From: Lumbricus terrestris
Taxonomy: Eukaryota; Annelida; Clitellata; Crassiclitellata; Lumbricidae
NCBI GenBank assembly: GCA_949752735.1
Contig: OX457037.1
Span: 65,667,915 to 65,731,914 of the forward strand
DNA length: 64,000 nucleotides
Direction of reading: 5' to 3'
This document shows, piece by piece, positions 11,051 to 21,859 of this stretch (position 1 is its first letter; each line of letters starts with the position of its first letter). The notes under the pieces were generated by a model. That model was not told where the DNA came from. It did no database searches and saw only the letters and a list, made by a program, of their open reading frames with translations. The position numbers and the translations under genes are program-made.

Positions 11051-11679
11051 TTCATATTTAAAATAGGACATAGTATTGTTTAGGACTAAGAATGCTGGTT
11101 TTTGATTGCTTGGTCACTTTCTGGGAGAAATATAGGGCTCGCTCTCCTATTGGCTGTTGGTTTCTGCATGGATGACTGCCGCGGTTTCTGGGAGCCGGGC
11201 GCCGCGCGTATCTGGGCCGCCGCCCCCGCCGCCGCCGCCTCGACGCCGCCGCCGCGCTTCCGGGGAAGCGATTTTCGGGTGTCCTTGACCCTCTGCGGAG
11301 ACCAAGAACGTGACTGTGGGTCCTCGTGGTGACCAGTGGTCCCACCGTGACCAGGGAGACCTCATGACGACCTTGGGACCCGTGACGATCTTGGAAATGG
11401 GCTCCGTGACGACTTTGGGGCTCTCGTGACAACCTTTGACCTCGTGACAGGCTGCGTGACAGCCACGCGCCAGAAGGAGATGTCTTACATCTACTTACAG
11501 GGCAGGCCATAAAAAGACCCTTCTTTATTATTTCTTTATTTTATATTAGGCCTACGTTATTATTTTTTTAAACTTTATTATTGCTATACTGTATTATTAT
11601 TTCTGTGTTTTATTTCACAATTTTGACATGTTACCGGGTACGGTGTGTCACCAGGAATTTTCTGATATTAAATTAAACG

Positions 11680-12763
11680 AATACAGCACCACTGTTTTTT
11701 GCTAATATCTTGGCCAGAAGCAAGCATTACGAAATTAAATTTTACAGGCTGAAAGACAATTCATATTTACACTTGTTTGCCATTTTTCATTAAAATATTT
11801 AAAACAGAGCAAGACTTATATCACTTTTAGTGAGACCACTCACTGTTTTTCGATTACTCGAAAACGTAAAAGAAACAAAAATCCGATTTATTGTTTCATC
11901 TCAAATAATTATTGTTATCAGTTAGATTTGATATTGACAGATAATCGTTATTATCGTTAAATATAAAAGAAACAGGGCTCCAGCTTAACAGCACCACACT
12001 GTGATGTGACTCAGCAAGATGACACCTGCCTGAGGACGCTGTCAGTGCGGTGGTAAATATGGAAACTGCCAGATTAATAATTTCGCTATAAAAACAATGA
12101 AATGCAAATATCTAAAAAATGAAAATGGGCTAGGTGTCAGTGACATACAAAATGTGTATTCAGACACTTTATGAGCAAGATCCTGGAGATATAGAGCTTT
12201 GAACAGTGTTTACTCTAGCAAACAGTGAGAGCGCAGAACTTAAGAGTCAAGCTGAGAGTTAATAGTTTTTCGTGGATGAAAGGAGTTCGGCTCGAATGGT
12301 TCTGGTTTCATTGAGAAACTCCATGGTCCCAAATCTCCGGATTTGAACATGATGGATTGAGAATCAAATTCGGATAACTGTGCTAGATAAATACCACAAT
12401 ATGCGAGAGAAAACAAAAGCGAGAAGAGAGTTGATCGTCGAATTGGAGTTGATATGGACATTTTAAACTCTGGAACACATCAACAAGGTCATCAAGAACT
12501 TTACAAAGAGACTCTTTACAAGTTTGAGCACTGTGGTGGAGATATTGAACACAGGTTTGGAAGCACTATCAAGTTCATTTGATAACAGTTATTTGAGATG
12601 AGACTTAATAAAATCGTGTTTCTGTTACTTTTTGTTGCGTTACGTTTTGTAATCGTCAAAAAACGGCGGGTGGCCTCATATATAAGTGATATAACTTTTG
12701 TACTGTTTGAAATATTTTGATGAAATCGGGCCATCATGATTGTGTATATATAAATTTTCATTA
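11680..12763 (+). mobile_element. Mariner copy, left part, split by a later insertion
   Basis: Aligns along its length with the mariner at 29988-31149: GCTAATATCTTGGCCAGAAG near 11700, AAAGACAATTCATATTTAC, TTAGTGAGACCAC, and CTCCGGATTTGAACATGATGGATTG near 12340, corresponding to the SPDLN region of a mariner transposase. The coding region is full of stops. The right end is 5.4 kb away at 18150-18236, because a pogo-like element is inserted at a TA. The left terminus is degraded and its exact limit is uncertain. Confidence 0.75.
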
Positions 12764-13117
12764 GGGTAAAGTGGGGTAATTTCGGCATGGGGCTAATTTC
12801 GGCACCCCCCGGTAGCCGAGAAACTATCTTTCACTAAGATACCTCTATGGTGTGACGTCATAGATCACAACATTACATTATTAGAAAAGTTCAAAAACGA
12901 ATTTTAAATCACATTAAAAACACTTTTGTTAAGTAATTTTTGTTTTGAAGTATTTTCTTAATTGTTTCTCAATTTAGAAAAAACTCTATTGAAAATCTGG
13001 TGTCGGTCAGAAAACTAAATGTACTGATTTTTCTACAAGTATGGCTACCAGGGTGCATCATGCTGAACGATAATACGATGTATAGCAACTGATTATTTAT
13101 TTTACGTATCTACAGAG

Positions 13118-16100
13118 TAGGGTGTCCCAGGAAAAAAAATTGGGGAAAATGTTTATGCAGTCCCTCTAAAAAGTTTCCATATGGTCCCATTATAACACCT
13201 ATAAAATTTTATGACGATACAAAAATATTTAGGGGTCGCTCAAGGCAAACACATTTCCCCCAAATTACCATAATTTGGGCTCGATGTGTTCAATTTCTAA
13301 ATGCTTTTAGACGCATACCTTTTATCCTATGATGACATGTTTAATACCATTGGAAAGGTCTGAAATAGTAGTATCTAACAGTATATAACTTTATTAGATA
13401 CAATTCGATACATGGGTCTGTTTTACACCATCAAATAATGCAGAAATCGTATAAAATCACAATATCAGTTATTAGTACTGATCGGTTACCGTCATTAATA
13501 CAAATTCCAAATTACAGCAAGTCAAGGTTTCTGGTTCTCCATAACCTGCATTCATTGGCTTGTTCTCCTCACTGCTCAGTGCTCATAATGACGCACATCC
13601 TAGGCCTACTTACTGTCGAATTCTACATTCTAGGCCTACATGTTTGCAAGATCATCGCGATTGCATTTAGGAAAATCCTGCCTGTGTTTTTCCACAACTT
13701 GCAGAAGGAACTGTTTTTGTTCTTCATTCTTAGTTATTGTTGGATTAAAATTCTGCATTAGAGCTACACCACGTTCGGCGAGGTCATTCACACAGGCCAA
13801 GTTATTTACAAAATCATATGCAATCTGATAGGATTGGTTATCCTTCCACTCGTCAACTGGAATATCAAGAAAGCTGTCGTCAATGGCAGCGGTTCGGAAA
13901 AAGCTTCGAGAAATTGATAAGTCCGATATTGTACTGGGAAGAGACTTAATCAGGTGCAATCCTCGATCATCTTTCATTGTAGAGATAATCTGTGCTTTCT
14001 GTTCAGAAGACAGAAGCTGAGAGAACAGAGCAATGGTTGCTATCTCTTGGCTTAGGTACCAAGAATGACGCTGCATCATCTTTAGACCTGTCGTCCGCAG
14101 AGCAGAATCGTCATAGTCCTGCAACCTTTGGATCAGCTGAATGTCATTGATGGGTGCGTCAGCAGCGACTGGACATGAAAACCACGACTGAATGTAGATG
14201 TTGACTATAAACCTGTTAAATCGTTTTATGCCTCGAAATTCACCTGCAGTCAGATGGATCACGTTTTCGTTTCCATCATAAAGCAATTCAATCTTCATTG
14301 AGTATATTGCTTTCGCCATCCAACGCGCTCTGTGAAGGGCACCAGGCTTGCGAACCGCTAGTGAACTGTTCAATCCAACCATGGCTGCAGCGAGGTGGAG
14401 AAATTCTCGATAATCATCTCGAGGGTGGCCACGCTGAAGCTGTTCACTAATAAATTCCTTCAATTTGTCAGATGCAGAGATCAGTGGCATTGGTCGAGGC
14501 TTTGGTTGGCGGTGAGCTAGGTCAGACCATTTATCTCTAAATCGCTTGAAGAGCAGAATGTCAGGACCAGTCGATGGACATATTTTGCCAAGGCACACTG
14601 TGAATGCATCCGACAACAAGACTTCAAACATATGATGTCGACAGGCCATCCAAAGCAGATTACGACCAATTGCCTTCTCTAGAAGGGTGCAAGCTCCATT
14701 TATCCTACCGGTATTTGAGGCTGTTGTGTCAAAGCACATGCCGATTACAAATGTATCGCACTGCCATGACTTCAAAAGATCCAGAACAGCCACCGCTACT
14801 GCCTGTCCTGAGCCAGCGGCCAACTTTGGCACACCCAGAAGTTTAGTACTTCCATCAACCAGAGAAGAAGTCAGGACAGACAGTCTGTCTACTTTGCCAA
14901 TTTTTACTCCAGTGATGTCGGGTAGCAGCTTGCCATCCCAGTGCACGACAGATTTGCAGGCTCTAAAGTTATCCTTGCTTTGCTTGGCAGTTTCACTGCG
15001 AAAATGCTGTCGTTGACGATGAATACTACTCTTCGAAAGCACTGCTGAAGATGTTGAGCTGGATATTTCGTTGACTAGAGAAGCTAAGATCATCGTTGAC
15101 GTACGAATACTTGTGTTTGTTCTATCTAATATGGCAGATACTTTTTGAGTCATCACATTCCTGCGCTTAGCATCGTTACTCAGTTTATTCACGCTGCTAC
15201 TCGGACGTTTGACAATGAATTCTTCTGTAGATTCTTTGTCTTCATCATCAGAGGAACTGATGGTTGACAGCCACGCATTCGATTCCGATGCATCCGGTTC
15301 ACCCTCTTCAACCCCTATGGCTGCAGCGGCTTGTCGTTTGAGAAATTTTTCTTTGCGCGCAGCTGATCGTTTTTCACGATGAAATGTTTTTCTGTCAACA
15401 GACCCAATGCATCCAGTTCTAGATGCTTGCTGCAGTTTTAGAAACTGACGGTCTTCCTCATTCTTTATCAGCTTATCAGAGTTAGCATGACTGATGTCAA
15501 AAAGACTATCCAGTTTTTCGGTATACTCCTTTTGGTTCTGCTGATCCTTGGCATTATTCCTTGAGCGATTTTTCCTCAAAACTGCATGCTGGCAGTAGAG
15601 GTCTTTAATCTTCTCAATAATGTCTGGTTTGTGTCGTACGGTCAGTCTTGACTTATTCCAGAATGGTAGCAGCTGATCATAAACTTGCTGTGCACTCTGT
15701 GGAACTGTGAATTTCTGCTTGCGGTGAAAGTACAGAAAGTTTCTCATAACATCACGAGCGGATGGGAGGCGAGCCCCTGTCATAGTGTTACGGGGATGTC
15801 CAATCAACCAAACAAGGTCAGTACTACGCGTCGAGGTAAACTTTGACATTGCCGCGAAAATAATAACAAGCAGTGCTGCAGCGTAATTGAGTTGGCCCAT
15901 AACAAAGTGGGACTATTGCTATGAAGAATGTAAGAAATGTATTAGCCTATACCACAATATTCATAATTAAGCATGATCTTTCTACAACAACAAAAATCAG
16001 CAGGTACCCGCAATTCAAACATCAATAACCAAGATAGCTATTTACTAGCAGACTGCCTGGCCACGTGTCAAGGTTACAACTATTTCTCAAACGTCAAACT

Positions 16101-16519
16101 GTAGGCCCTAATAATAAAAATGTTATTGGAATCGTTGTGTGGAACTATTGCAAAATGCGCAGTGAGGTCAAGCAATCTTGATTCTGCTGTTTTCTGTCTT
16201 ATTCTTGCTCAAAACATTATTCACATATGAAATAAGATCACATGTTCGTAGATTCTACTATTTGATAGTATTCTTACACAGCTAAGCGTGTTATTACGAA
16301 ACCAAAGTGCGGCTTTCCGAAAATTTTCAAACTTATATATTTCATGCTCAATATAAAAGAAATTACATTAATTCTGTGACCTTGAGCGACCTCTAAATCA
16401 TTCAGGAATGTCATAAAATTTGGAGGGTGTTCTTATGGGACCATAAAGAAACTTTTTAGAGGGACTGCATCAAAAGTTTCATCAAAACTTTTCCCCCCAT
16501 GCTTTCGTGGGACACACTA
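13118..16519 (-). mobile_element. Complete-looking autonomous hAT-like transposon
   Basis: Ends TAGGGTGTCCCA and TGGGACACACTA are imperfect inverted repeats that continue as similar sequence for about 130 bases (13118-13245 and about 16378-16519; shared phrases AAAGTTT, GGACTGCAT, GGTCCCAT and GAGCGACC). The 8-bp sequence CTACAGAG is repeated exactly at 13110-13117 and 16520-16527. TAGNG-type ends plus an 8-bp duplication are diagnostic of hAT elements. The whole element is 3.4 kb with one long intact ORF on the minus strand, and no second insertion was noticed in it. Confidence 0.93.
13636..15900 (-). CDS. hAT-like transposase, 754 residues, intact
   Basis: One uninterrupted ORF read from 15900 down to 13636. 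A charged N-terminal half (about 80-310, with acidic and lysine-rich stretches) precedes a catalytic region with DDE/RNase H-like landmarks: D322 in VVHWDGKL, D391 in MCFDTTASNTG, the hAT-group C-x2-H motif CRHH at 420-423, an RW pair at 526-527, and a likely catalytic glutamate at 709 in NDLAERGVALMQ. It resembles the widespread Cc8L18.2-like proteins of invertebrates. It would bind the element ends and cut and paste the transposon. A zinc-finger BED domain was not seen. The hydrophobic first 20 residues are odd; the true start may be a later ATG or an upstream exon. No stops or frameshifts, so it may be recently active. Confidence 0.8.
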   Translation of the reverse strand: MGQLNYAAALLVIIFAAMSKFTSTRSTDLVWLIGHPRNTMTGARLPSARDVMRNFLYFHRKQKFTVPQSAQQVYDQLLPFWNKSRLTVRHKPDIIEKIKDLYCQHAVLRKNRSRNNAKDQQNQKEYTEKLDSLFDISHANSDKLIKNEEDRQFLKLQQASRTGCIGSVDRKTFHREKRSAARKEKFLKRQAAAAIGVEEGEPDASESNAWLSTISSSDDEDKESTEEFIVKRPSSSVNKLSNDAKRRNVMTQKVSAILDRTNTSIRTSTMILASLVNEISSSTSSAVLSKSSIHRQRQHFRSETAKQSKDNFRACKSVVHWDGKLLPDITGVKIGKVDRLSVLTSSLVDGSTKLLGVPKLAAGSGQAVAVAVLDLLKSWQCDTFVIGMCFDTTASNTGRINGACTLLEKAIGRNLLWMACRHHMFEVLLSDAFTVCLGKICPSTGPDILLFKRFRDKWSDLAHRQPKPRPMPLISASDKLKEFISEQLQRGHPRDDYREFLHLAAAMVGLNSSLAVRKPGALHRARWMAKAIYSMKIELLYDGNENVIHLTAGEFRGIKRFNRFIVNIYIQSWFSCPVAADAPINDIQLIQRLQDYDDSALRTTGLKMMQRHSWYLSQEIATIALFSQLLSSEQKAQIISTMKDDRGLHLIKSLPSTISDLSISRSFFRTAAIDDSFLDIPVDEWKDNQSYQIAYDFVNNLACVNDLAERGVALMQNFNPTITKNEEQKQFLLQVVEKHRQDFPKCNRDDLANM

Positions 16520-16683
16520 CTACAGAGTGATGACTACATGTGAGGCAAATTTCGGCACCGAAATCTTGTCTAATTCCGGCAGTGCCGAAATTTGCCCAGG
16601 GATGGTGCCGAAATTACCATTCTGCCTTATTTCAATTATGGTCTTAGTTCTGTTAGTAGCCGTTGTGTAATTAAAACTCACGA

Positions 16684-16967
16684 GTGTTTATTCAGGCAAA
16701 ATGGATGATGAATCGAGTCAGAGAACTGTGCCAAGCTCTAAACGCGGACGATATGCTCAGTGGTCGAACGATGAGATTAGTTTTTCAGCAAAGTCGGTGC
16801 TTGTTGATGGGCGTTCAAAGAGAGCAGTTGCTAGGCCTATGCAGTTTCGGCTCCCATGCCAAACTGTTCAAATCTGTGTGAAAAGGGTTTTGGTGGACGG
16901 CGCTGTGATGAAGTGTTCTACGGGTCACCGATTTTATACCAGAGGGAAAGCCGCAGGAATTGACTGA
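16684..16967 (+). pseudogene. Fragment of a pogo-like transposase N-terminus
   Basis: The frame starting at 16701 reads KRGRYAQWSNDE followed by ..VLVDGRSKRAVAR, which resembles the Psq-type helix-turn-helix that starts pogo transposases (basic KR-x-Y-x-W, then acidic residues and a second helix with RAVAR). The reading frame ends after 88 codons and no DDE region follows. It fits the surrounding element, whose ends and TA duplication are pogo-like. Confidence 0.45.
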
Positions 16968-17479
16968 CTCATCGGATCCCTGAAACGTCATCGCAAGTTG
17001 TCCGTACGGGTAGCAGAACAGATCGACTTCAATACAAATTAAGGGCATCGGGTTTTAACAAACCCAAAGTTGACAAGTTCTTCAATTAATTGCAAAATAT
17101 TTTTGTTCGACAGCAGCGAGAAGCAGCTCATGCCTGCGTAGAATATCTTGAATGTAGATGAATCCAGTGTCACTATATTTGCCACAAGCCATGGAAAGTT
17201 ATTAGTCAACGTGGAAAACACAACGTCGGCGGCTTAGCAGGCGCAGCGAAGGGAAAGACAGTAGCCACCGTTTGTTGCGTCTCAGCCAGTGGCTTCTATA
17301 CATTATATGAATGATGATATTTCCCAGAGTGAGAATCAGGCCAGAGTTCATTGACATAGAACACATAGGGACCATAGCAGCTGGTATAAAAAGTGTTTGG
17401 AATAAAGGCAGCGCGTATAAAAGCGTATGAGTGTATAGGCTACAGTATTTGAATAGCCTATAGGCTATTATGTGATGTT

Positions 17480-18110
17480 ATTACATGTATAAGATCCACT
17501 GATGTTCTAATAGTTTGCTACAACCCTGTGCCATGAAATGGCGCCTTCAAATTGTGAATCGGCTCTCGCAAATTCGTGTTATAACAGTGGCGTTGTGGGT
17601 ATGTTCGTTGCCTTGCAGCCGGATGATTGCAGGTTCGAATCCACCTCAAGACGCCGCGTAAGGACCTTGGGCAAGTCCTTCGCTCGCAATTTGCTCAGCG
17701 TTTCGGCGTGAAACTCCGATGCAGTGTCCGCGCTGCAGTCGGGAGCGCCTCTGAGTACAGAGAGCTTGAAGGGGCGTTATAATAAGTACACATACAAGCA
17801 TAAATGAATGCAAGTAAACACGTATGTAGCCACAATTTCGACCCATTTGCTTCATTTAGCCTGCTTTAAACATATGGTTATCTTCTGTTTGGCTAATTTC
17901 GTCACCCGTGCCGAAATTACCCACATGCCTTGCCGAAATTACCCTCCCCTATGGGTAATTTCGGCATCTGAACGCCTTCACTTCTCATGTTATAACACGA
18001 ATTTGCGAGAGCCGATTCACAGTTTAAAGGCGCCATTTCATTGCTTAGGGTTGTAGCAAACTATAGGAACCTCAGTGGATATTATAAATGTAATGACATC
18101 ACATATATTC
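17480..18110. repeat. Inverted repeat of about 110 bases enclosing a SINE-like core
   Basis: The arm 17480-17587 (phrases AGTTTGCTACAACCCT, ATGAAATGGCGCC and GAATCGGCTCTCGCAAATTC) recurs inverted at 17988-18110. Between the arms is a segment with GGTTCGAATCCACCTC near 17631 and a GGGAGCGCCTCTGAGTAC tail near 17740, i.e. a diverged plus-strand copy of the SINE family at 54803. The arms have no coding content. Confidence 0.65.
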
Positions 18111-18149
18111 GAAAAACTGCTTAAGGTGCCGAAATTACCCCATTTTACC

Positions 18150-18236
18150 CTAAGTATGCAACATTTTATTTCGAAATTCTTACTTCTAGCCAAGATATTG
18201 GCAAAAACCTAGGGTGTCCTTTTTGGCCTACCCTGT
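18150..18236 (+). mobile_element. Mariner copy, right end
   Basis: The sequence with TTTCGAAATTCTTACTTCTAG, GCCAAGATATTGGCAAAA and TTTGGCCTACCCTGTA continues the mariner interrupted at 12763 and matches the right end of the copy at 31080-31149. It shows that the pogo-like element landed inside an older mariner. Confidence 0.75.
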
Positions 18237-19190
18237 ATTTAATTAAAGAGAAGATTCTGTGTGTCTGTTTGACCGAGATGCATCTCCACAGTTTTTGACC
18301 GTTTCACTCGAGTCCTTCACTATACTGTGTCGATGTGGGCATGGGAAACATAGTGGAGGGGTTCGCGTCCCCCGTTCTCACCACTATACCATGGTATCCA
18401 GCGCCAAAAACGTCCTCCAAGGAGTTTAGATACAGAAAAACTATACAAAACCAAAAGCTATTGATATGAAGGGTTAGGGTCTAGGCAGAGTGCCATCAGG
18501 TCCACCCAGTCGACTGAGTTGGAGGGGTTGACAAATCTCTCCCACCAGGGGTCCATGGTGGGGAGCGATAACCCAGACTTTGCTATTTTCATTCCGTCAC
18601 CATAATTTCACAGATATTCACTTGAAAGGTTCTAACTAGATAGGGTCCCACAGGGACAACCTCGCACCAACCAACACACACCGGGGCCGCAGGGGCTGGG
18701 TAGGGCAGGGTAATGTTGAGGGAAGAATTGTTTGCAATTTCGCAGCTGCTCGTGTCAAACTTTTCATTCAGACAGACGACCGACAGGTCCACCCAGTGGA
18801 TGGGTTTGGAAATCTGTCCCGCCATGGGGGCCATGTTGGAGTATGGCAGGGGTATGGGGAGCGAAAACCCAAACTTTTCCTATTTCCATTTTGTCGCCAT
18901 ACTTTCACAGCTATTCACCTCAACAGTTTCAGCTAGATAGGCTGCCACCGGGACCACCTCGTCCTCAACCAACCCAAACCTAAACCCGTAGGGGTCGAGT
19001 GGGGCAGGGTATTGTTGGGGAGAAAAATTTGCCTGGAAACCCAAATTTAAAGGGTGGCTTACCGGTTGTAAACCCAATGCCGTTGCCACAGAGGTCGAGG
19101 CAAGGTGGGCGGTTGGTTAGTGAGATGGGAGAAAAACGTGGGTTGGGTACTTAAAGTGGGGATGTGGTGAATTGAAGGTGATATTTGAAT
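18237..19190. repeat. Flank of the mariner, duplicated at 31150-31620
   Basis: After the mariner end, phrases such as GTGTGTCTGTTTGACCGAGA, GAGGGGTTCGCG, AAAACGTCCTCCAAGGAGTT and CACAGAGGTCGAGGCAAGGT occur in the same order here and after the mariner at 31149. The duplication therefore covers the mariner and its flank, not just the transposon. No credible ORF. Confidence 0.75.
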
Positions 19191-19252
19191 CACTAAATTT
19201 ACAGGCATAAATAATTTCTTAGTACATTACAAGGGAATTTCTCAATTTGTAG

Positions 19253-19351
19253 CTTCCTCCGGACAAAATCTGATGTCTTTGTTGGCCCTGCTTCTTGTAC
19301 CAGCGCTTGCTGCCATCGGTGTAATCGTGTATTGCTGCAGGAGAAAACGAA
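19253..19351 (+). CDS. Transmembrane exon of receptor-like gene
   Basis: A 99-base exon between TTTGTAG and GTAGGT, phase 1 at both ends. It codes for a short polar start (SSGQN), about 24 hydrophobic residues (LMSLLALLLVPALAAIGVIV), two cysteines and a basic stop-transfer run (CCRRKR). That is the pattern of a type I single-pass membrane protein, cytoplasmic side last. An alternative donor 4 bases on (GTAAAA at 19356) would change phase; without splicing the frame stops after AGG TAA. With the GTAGGT donor the exon joins in frame to the helix exon at 36840. It is 11 kb from the last Ig exon, but that gap is explained by inserted transposons. Confidence 0.75.
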
Positions 19352-20440
19352 GTAGGTAAAATTGTAGTTCATTTTATGAAAATTTTCTCAATATCATCCT
19401 GGCACCAACCATCTTCATCTACGATACAATCAAAGCCACTTATTCTATTACCACGATCGATTCAGCCAGACTCTGAAAACAGAGGTAACACTCAATACTT
19501 TATCCAATATCCATTCAAATTGTCGGCATGGTTTTGTAAGTTGCTGTAGGTCTAAGATCAGAGAATATTGATTTTGTGCAATAAAAAATAGGGCCTATGC
19601 ACAAACTGGGGAAGGAGCGAAATAGAAGCTGGCCCACTTTCTGTAGGCATGGCAGTTGCATTGCCTTGACTCGACCGCAAGACCACATTTTATCCGAAAA
19701 ACGCAGGCCCCGCTTTGATCGGGTAAAAAAATTCCCAAATTTCTCTGCTACGGTTATCTTTTAGGCTATGCCCCATAAGTCTATGACAGCACTCAGTAGG
19801 CCCCTATAACATCCTTTTCAACCTGGTGTGACGTGTCCTTAACTTGGGGCGAGTGATGAAAATAATGATCCCATCCCCAAAGAAATTCTGAGTGTTAGTT
19901 TAGAAAATATCAAAATATAGAAACGTTAAGTTGCGAATATTAACGATACAATGCAGTACTAATCTGACCAAAGTTCACTCCAAACTTCACTGGCCGTCGT
20001 AACTTGAATGTCCTTCGTACTCGGAGAGAATTTGTGAGCAATTAACCGTATAATTGAGGTTACTGGTAGGCCTGGATTAAGCCCGGAGGGGCTGCCGCTA
20101 TAATTTTAGGGGGCCTTTAATTTACCATCACCTTCCGGCACCATACTCCTCCTACAGTTCCACGTGTCTATTCGTTCCCATTATTGACTATAGAATTCAA
20201 ACTTAATTACGCGACGCTTAATGAAATACAAAGACATTTTTTAAATGACACGTACTTTATAAAGTCAATGCAATAGATTACATTGTTCAGTTTAGTGTTC
20301 TAAAGCCTATGATTATACCAAGACTTAGTATCCATGGTTCACATTTTCTGCTCTTGGCAGTGGCAAACTGGTCAAGAATGTCATTAAAGGAAACAGTATC
20401 TAAGAGATCACTCTCAACGCTAAGAGACCTGTCGGGGGGT
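19352..20440. other. Intron-like DNA after the transmembrane exon
   Basis: No coding feature seen. Near 20070-20160 there is a fragment with GGCCTGGATTAAGCCCG and GGGGGCCTTT, typical of degraded hAT ends. Confidence 0.4.
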
Positions 20441-20665
20441 GGGGGGTGGGGGGGGGCGGTAGAGTAGTGGTTAACACGCTGGTCAAGAGTGCGAGAGGTA
20501 GTGAGTTCGAGCCCCCGTTGGGCGGTTTTGCTTTGTAGGCTGCCATTGGCGCCGTGTAATTACAAAGCTGTCTGTTCAGTTGGTAGTTAAGTTTAATTAA
20601 GATTACTGCATAGCCTGTAAATGTAAAGCGCAGTGCGTCTTGCAGGCGTTTAATTGAAGAAAAAA
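20440..20665 (+). mobile_element. tRNA-derived SINE, second family
   Basis: After a G-rich run it has an A-box-like TAGAGTAGTGG near 20460-20470 and a B-box-like AGTTCGAGCCC at 20504-20514, the internal RNA polymerase III promoter of tRNA-derived SINEs. The body differs from the SINE at 54803 (CGTGTAATTACAAAGC, AATGTAAAGCGCAGTGCG) and ends in an A-rich stretch near 20660. Confidence 0.65.
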
Positions 20666-20747
20666 AATATTAGTATTATTATTATTAAATTAAATGACAT
20701 TGCAACTATAATTCTATATTCAGTATATAAGCCTATTGTATAATCAA

Positions 20748-21097
20748 GCGTTCCCCAAAGTGGGTTCCGCGGAACCCAAGGGTTCCGCGGGGTGAAGGCA
20801 GGGGTCCCGCGAAAAGTTAGCAAAATACTTTCTTACTATGAATGATGATAATAATTGGATACGAAACCATTTAAAGTAGGCAAAAACCTACTAACTCTTC
20901 TATAATTTTTTATAAGAAAAATATACTTTCTGAAGTTTCTACAATAGTGCGTGTTTAGTTGGTCTATATACTTCCTTCTCATGCGCTTTGCTTTATGTTT
21001 ATGTTTATGTTTTAATGCGTTTAGTTGAGATTGGGGTTCCACGAGAAAATATTAGGTTACGATGAGTTCCGTGGCCCAAAAAGTTTGAGAAACGCTG
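20748..21097. mobile_element. hAT-like MITE, ends CAAGCGTTCCCCAAAG / GAGAAACGCTG
   Basis: The ends are imperfect inverted repeats (CAAGCGTTCCCCAAAGTGGG against CAGCGTTTCTCAAACTTTTT). The interior near both ends repeats GGTTCCGCGG or GTTCCGTGG. Flanks share GTATA-like sequence but no exact 8-bp duplication is visible. Non-coding. Confidence 0.6.
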
Positions 21098-21554
21098 GTA
21101 TAGGCCTAATCTATGCTTTCATGCGTAAATATTATGCCAGCACAGCTGCACAGCCTGCACGCCATCCACGCACCGCATCCATGTAGTCTAACTGCATTCC
21201 TCTACGACAATTTTATTATAGATTGCCTTTGTAAAACTGAGCCAAAGATAATATGAATATAATACAACTTGCGCATGAAGTTGCAAACCCATTACAGAGT
21301 TCAATAATTCACTGGACAACAAATTTTCATGAAAGTCGTGCCTCTTACATGAAATTTCAATATCTTACAGATTTTAGGGTGCTGAACACGAATATGACAA
21401 CGAAATCAAAGAATTGGCTCCAGTTTTTCTGAAATCATCAACAGTTTCTATAAATTGAGCAATGCGTACATAACATTTTGTGCCAGTAAATTTTCGCTTC
21501 TACTTCCCATTTTCTTTTGTATAACTGCTCAGGATTAGGTATGACGGGCATGTA

Positions 21555-21795
21555 GTAGGCCTATGTATGTATGAGCACTTGCTATACTGCCCCTTCAAGA
21601 ATCTAGTCTGATGCGCTCCCAACTACAACGCGGACACTGAATCGGGTTTCATGAAGTGCATGAACAATTGCGAATGAAGGACTTGCTCAGAGTCCCTTCG
21701 CAGTGGCTTGAGATGGATTCAAACCCGAAACCTTCCGGCTCCAAGGCACCGAATATACCCCTAGGCCTACACCACCGCGCCCCACATAGTAGGCC
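21555..21795 (-). mobile_element. tRNA-derived SINE, main family, minus strand
   Basis: On the minus strand it has GGTTTGAATCC (degenerate B box), GACTCTGAGCAAGTCCTTCATTC, a CAGTGTCCGCG-like stretch and a GGGAGCGCATCAGAC / GGGGCAGTATAGCAAG tail, matching the copy at 54803 throughout with scattered changes. The 5' end is at the right, near TGGGGCGCGGTGGTGTAGG. Confidence 0.85.
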
Positions 21796-21859
21796 TATAG
21801 TCAGCTAACATAGAAGTTTCCCTGATATCATTTTTCGATGATTGCAATGTCTTCTTGAA

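Larger units (their letters stand above)
8100..11495. mobile_element. Polinton/Maverick deletion derivative with long inverted repeats
   Basis: The ends are AGTAGATGTAAGACAT and its inverse ATGTCTTACATCTACT. The inverted repeats extend roughly 330-370 bases (8100 to about 8450, and about 11180 to 11495) and contain many GTCACGA phrases and a GC-rich run. The 6-bp sequence TACAGG is repeated at 8094-8099 and 11496-11501. Long inverted repeats, AG/CT ends, 6-bp duplication and an internal protein-primed type polymerase B fragment together define Polintons. Usual length is 15-20 kb, so at 3.4 kb this one has lost most genes (integrase, ATPase, protease and capsid genes were not found). Confidence 0.88.
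12766..18149. mobile_element. Pogo-like DNA transposon inserted in the mariner
   Basis: Ends GGGTAAAGTGGGGTAATTTC (left) and GAAATTACCCCATTTTACCC (right) are inverted repeats of at least 24 bases with one mismatch. TA lies directly outside each end, the Tc1/mariner/pogo duplication, and the surrounding DNA is the two halves of one mariner. Between 16684 and 16967 is a fragment of a pogo-type transposase N-terminus. The element contains a complete hAT transposon (13118-16519) and further repeats near 17493-18090. Further copies of the phrase GCCGAAATTACC near 16540-16620 and 17900-17965 suggest internal repetition. Confidence 0.75.
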
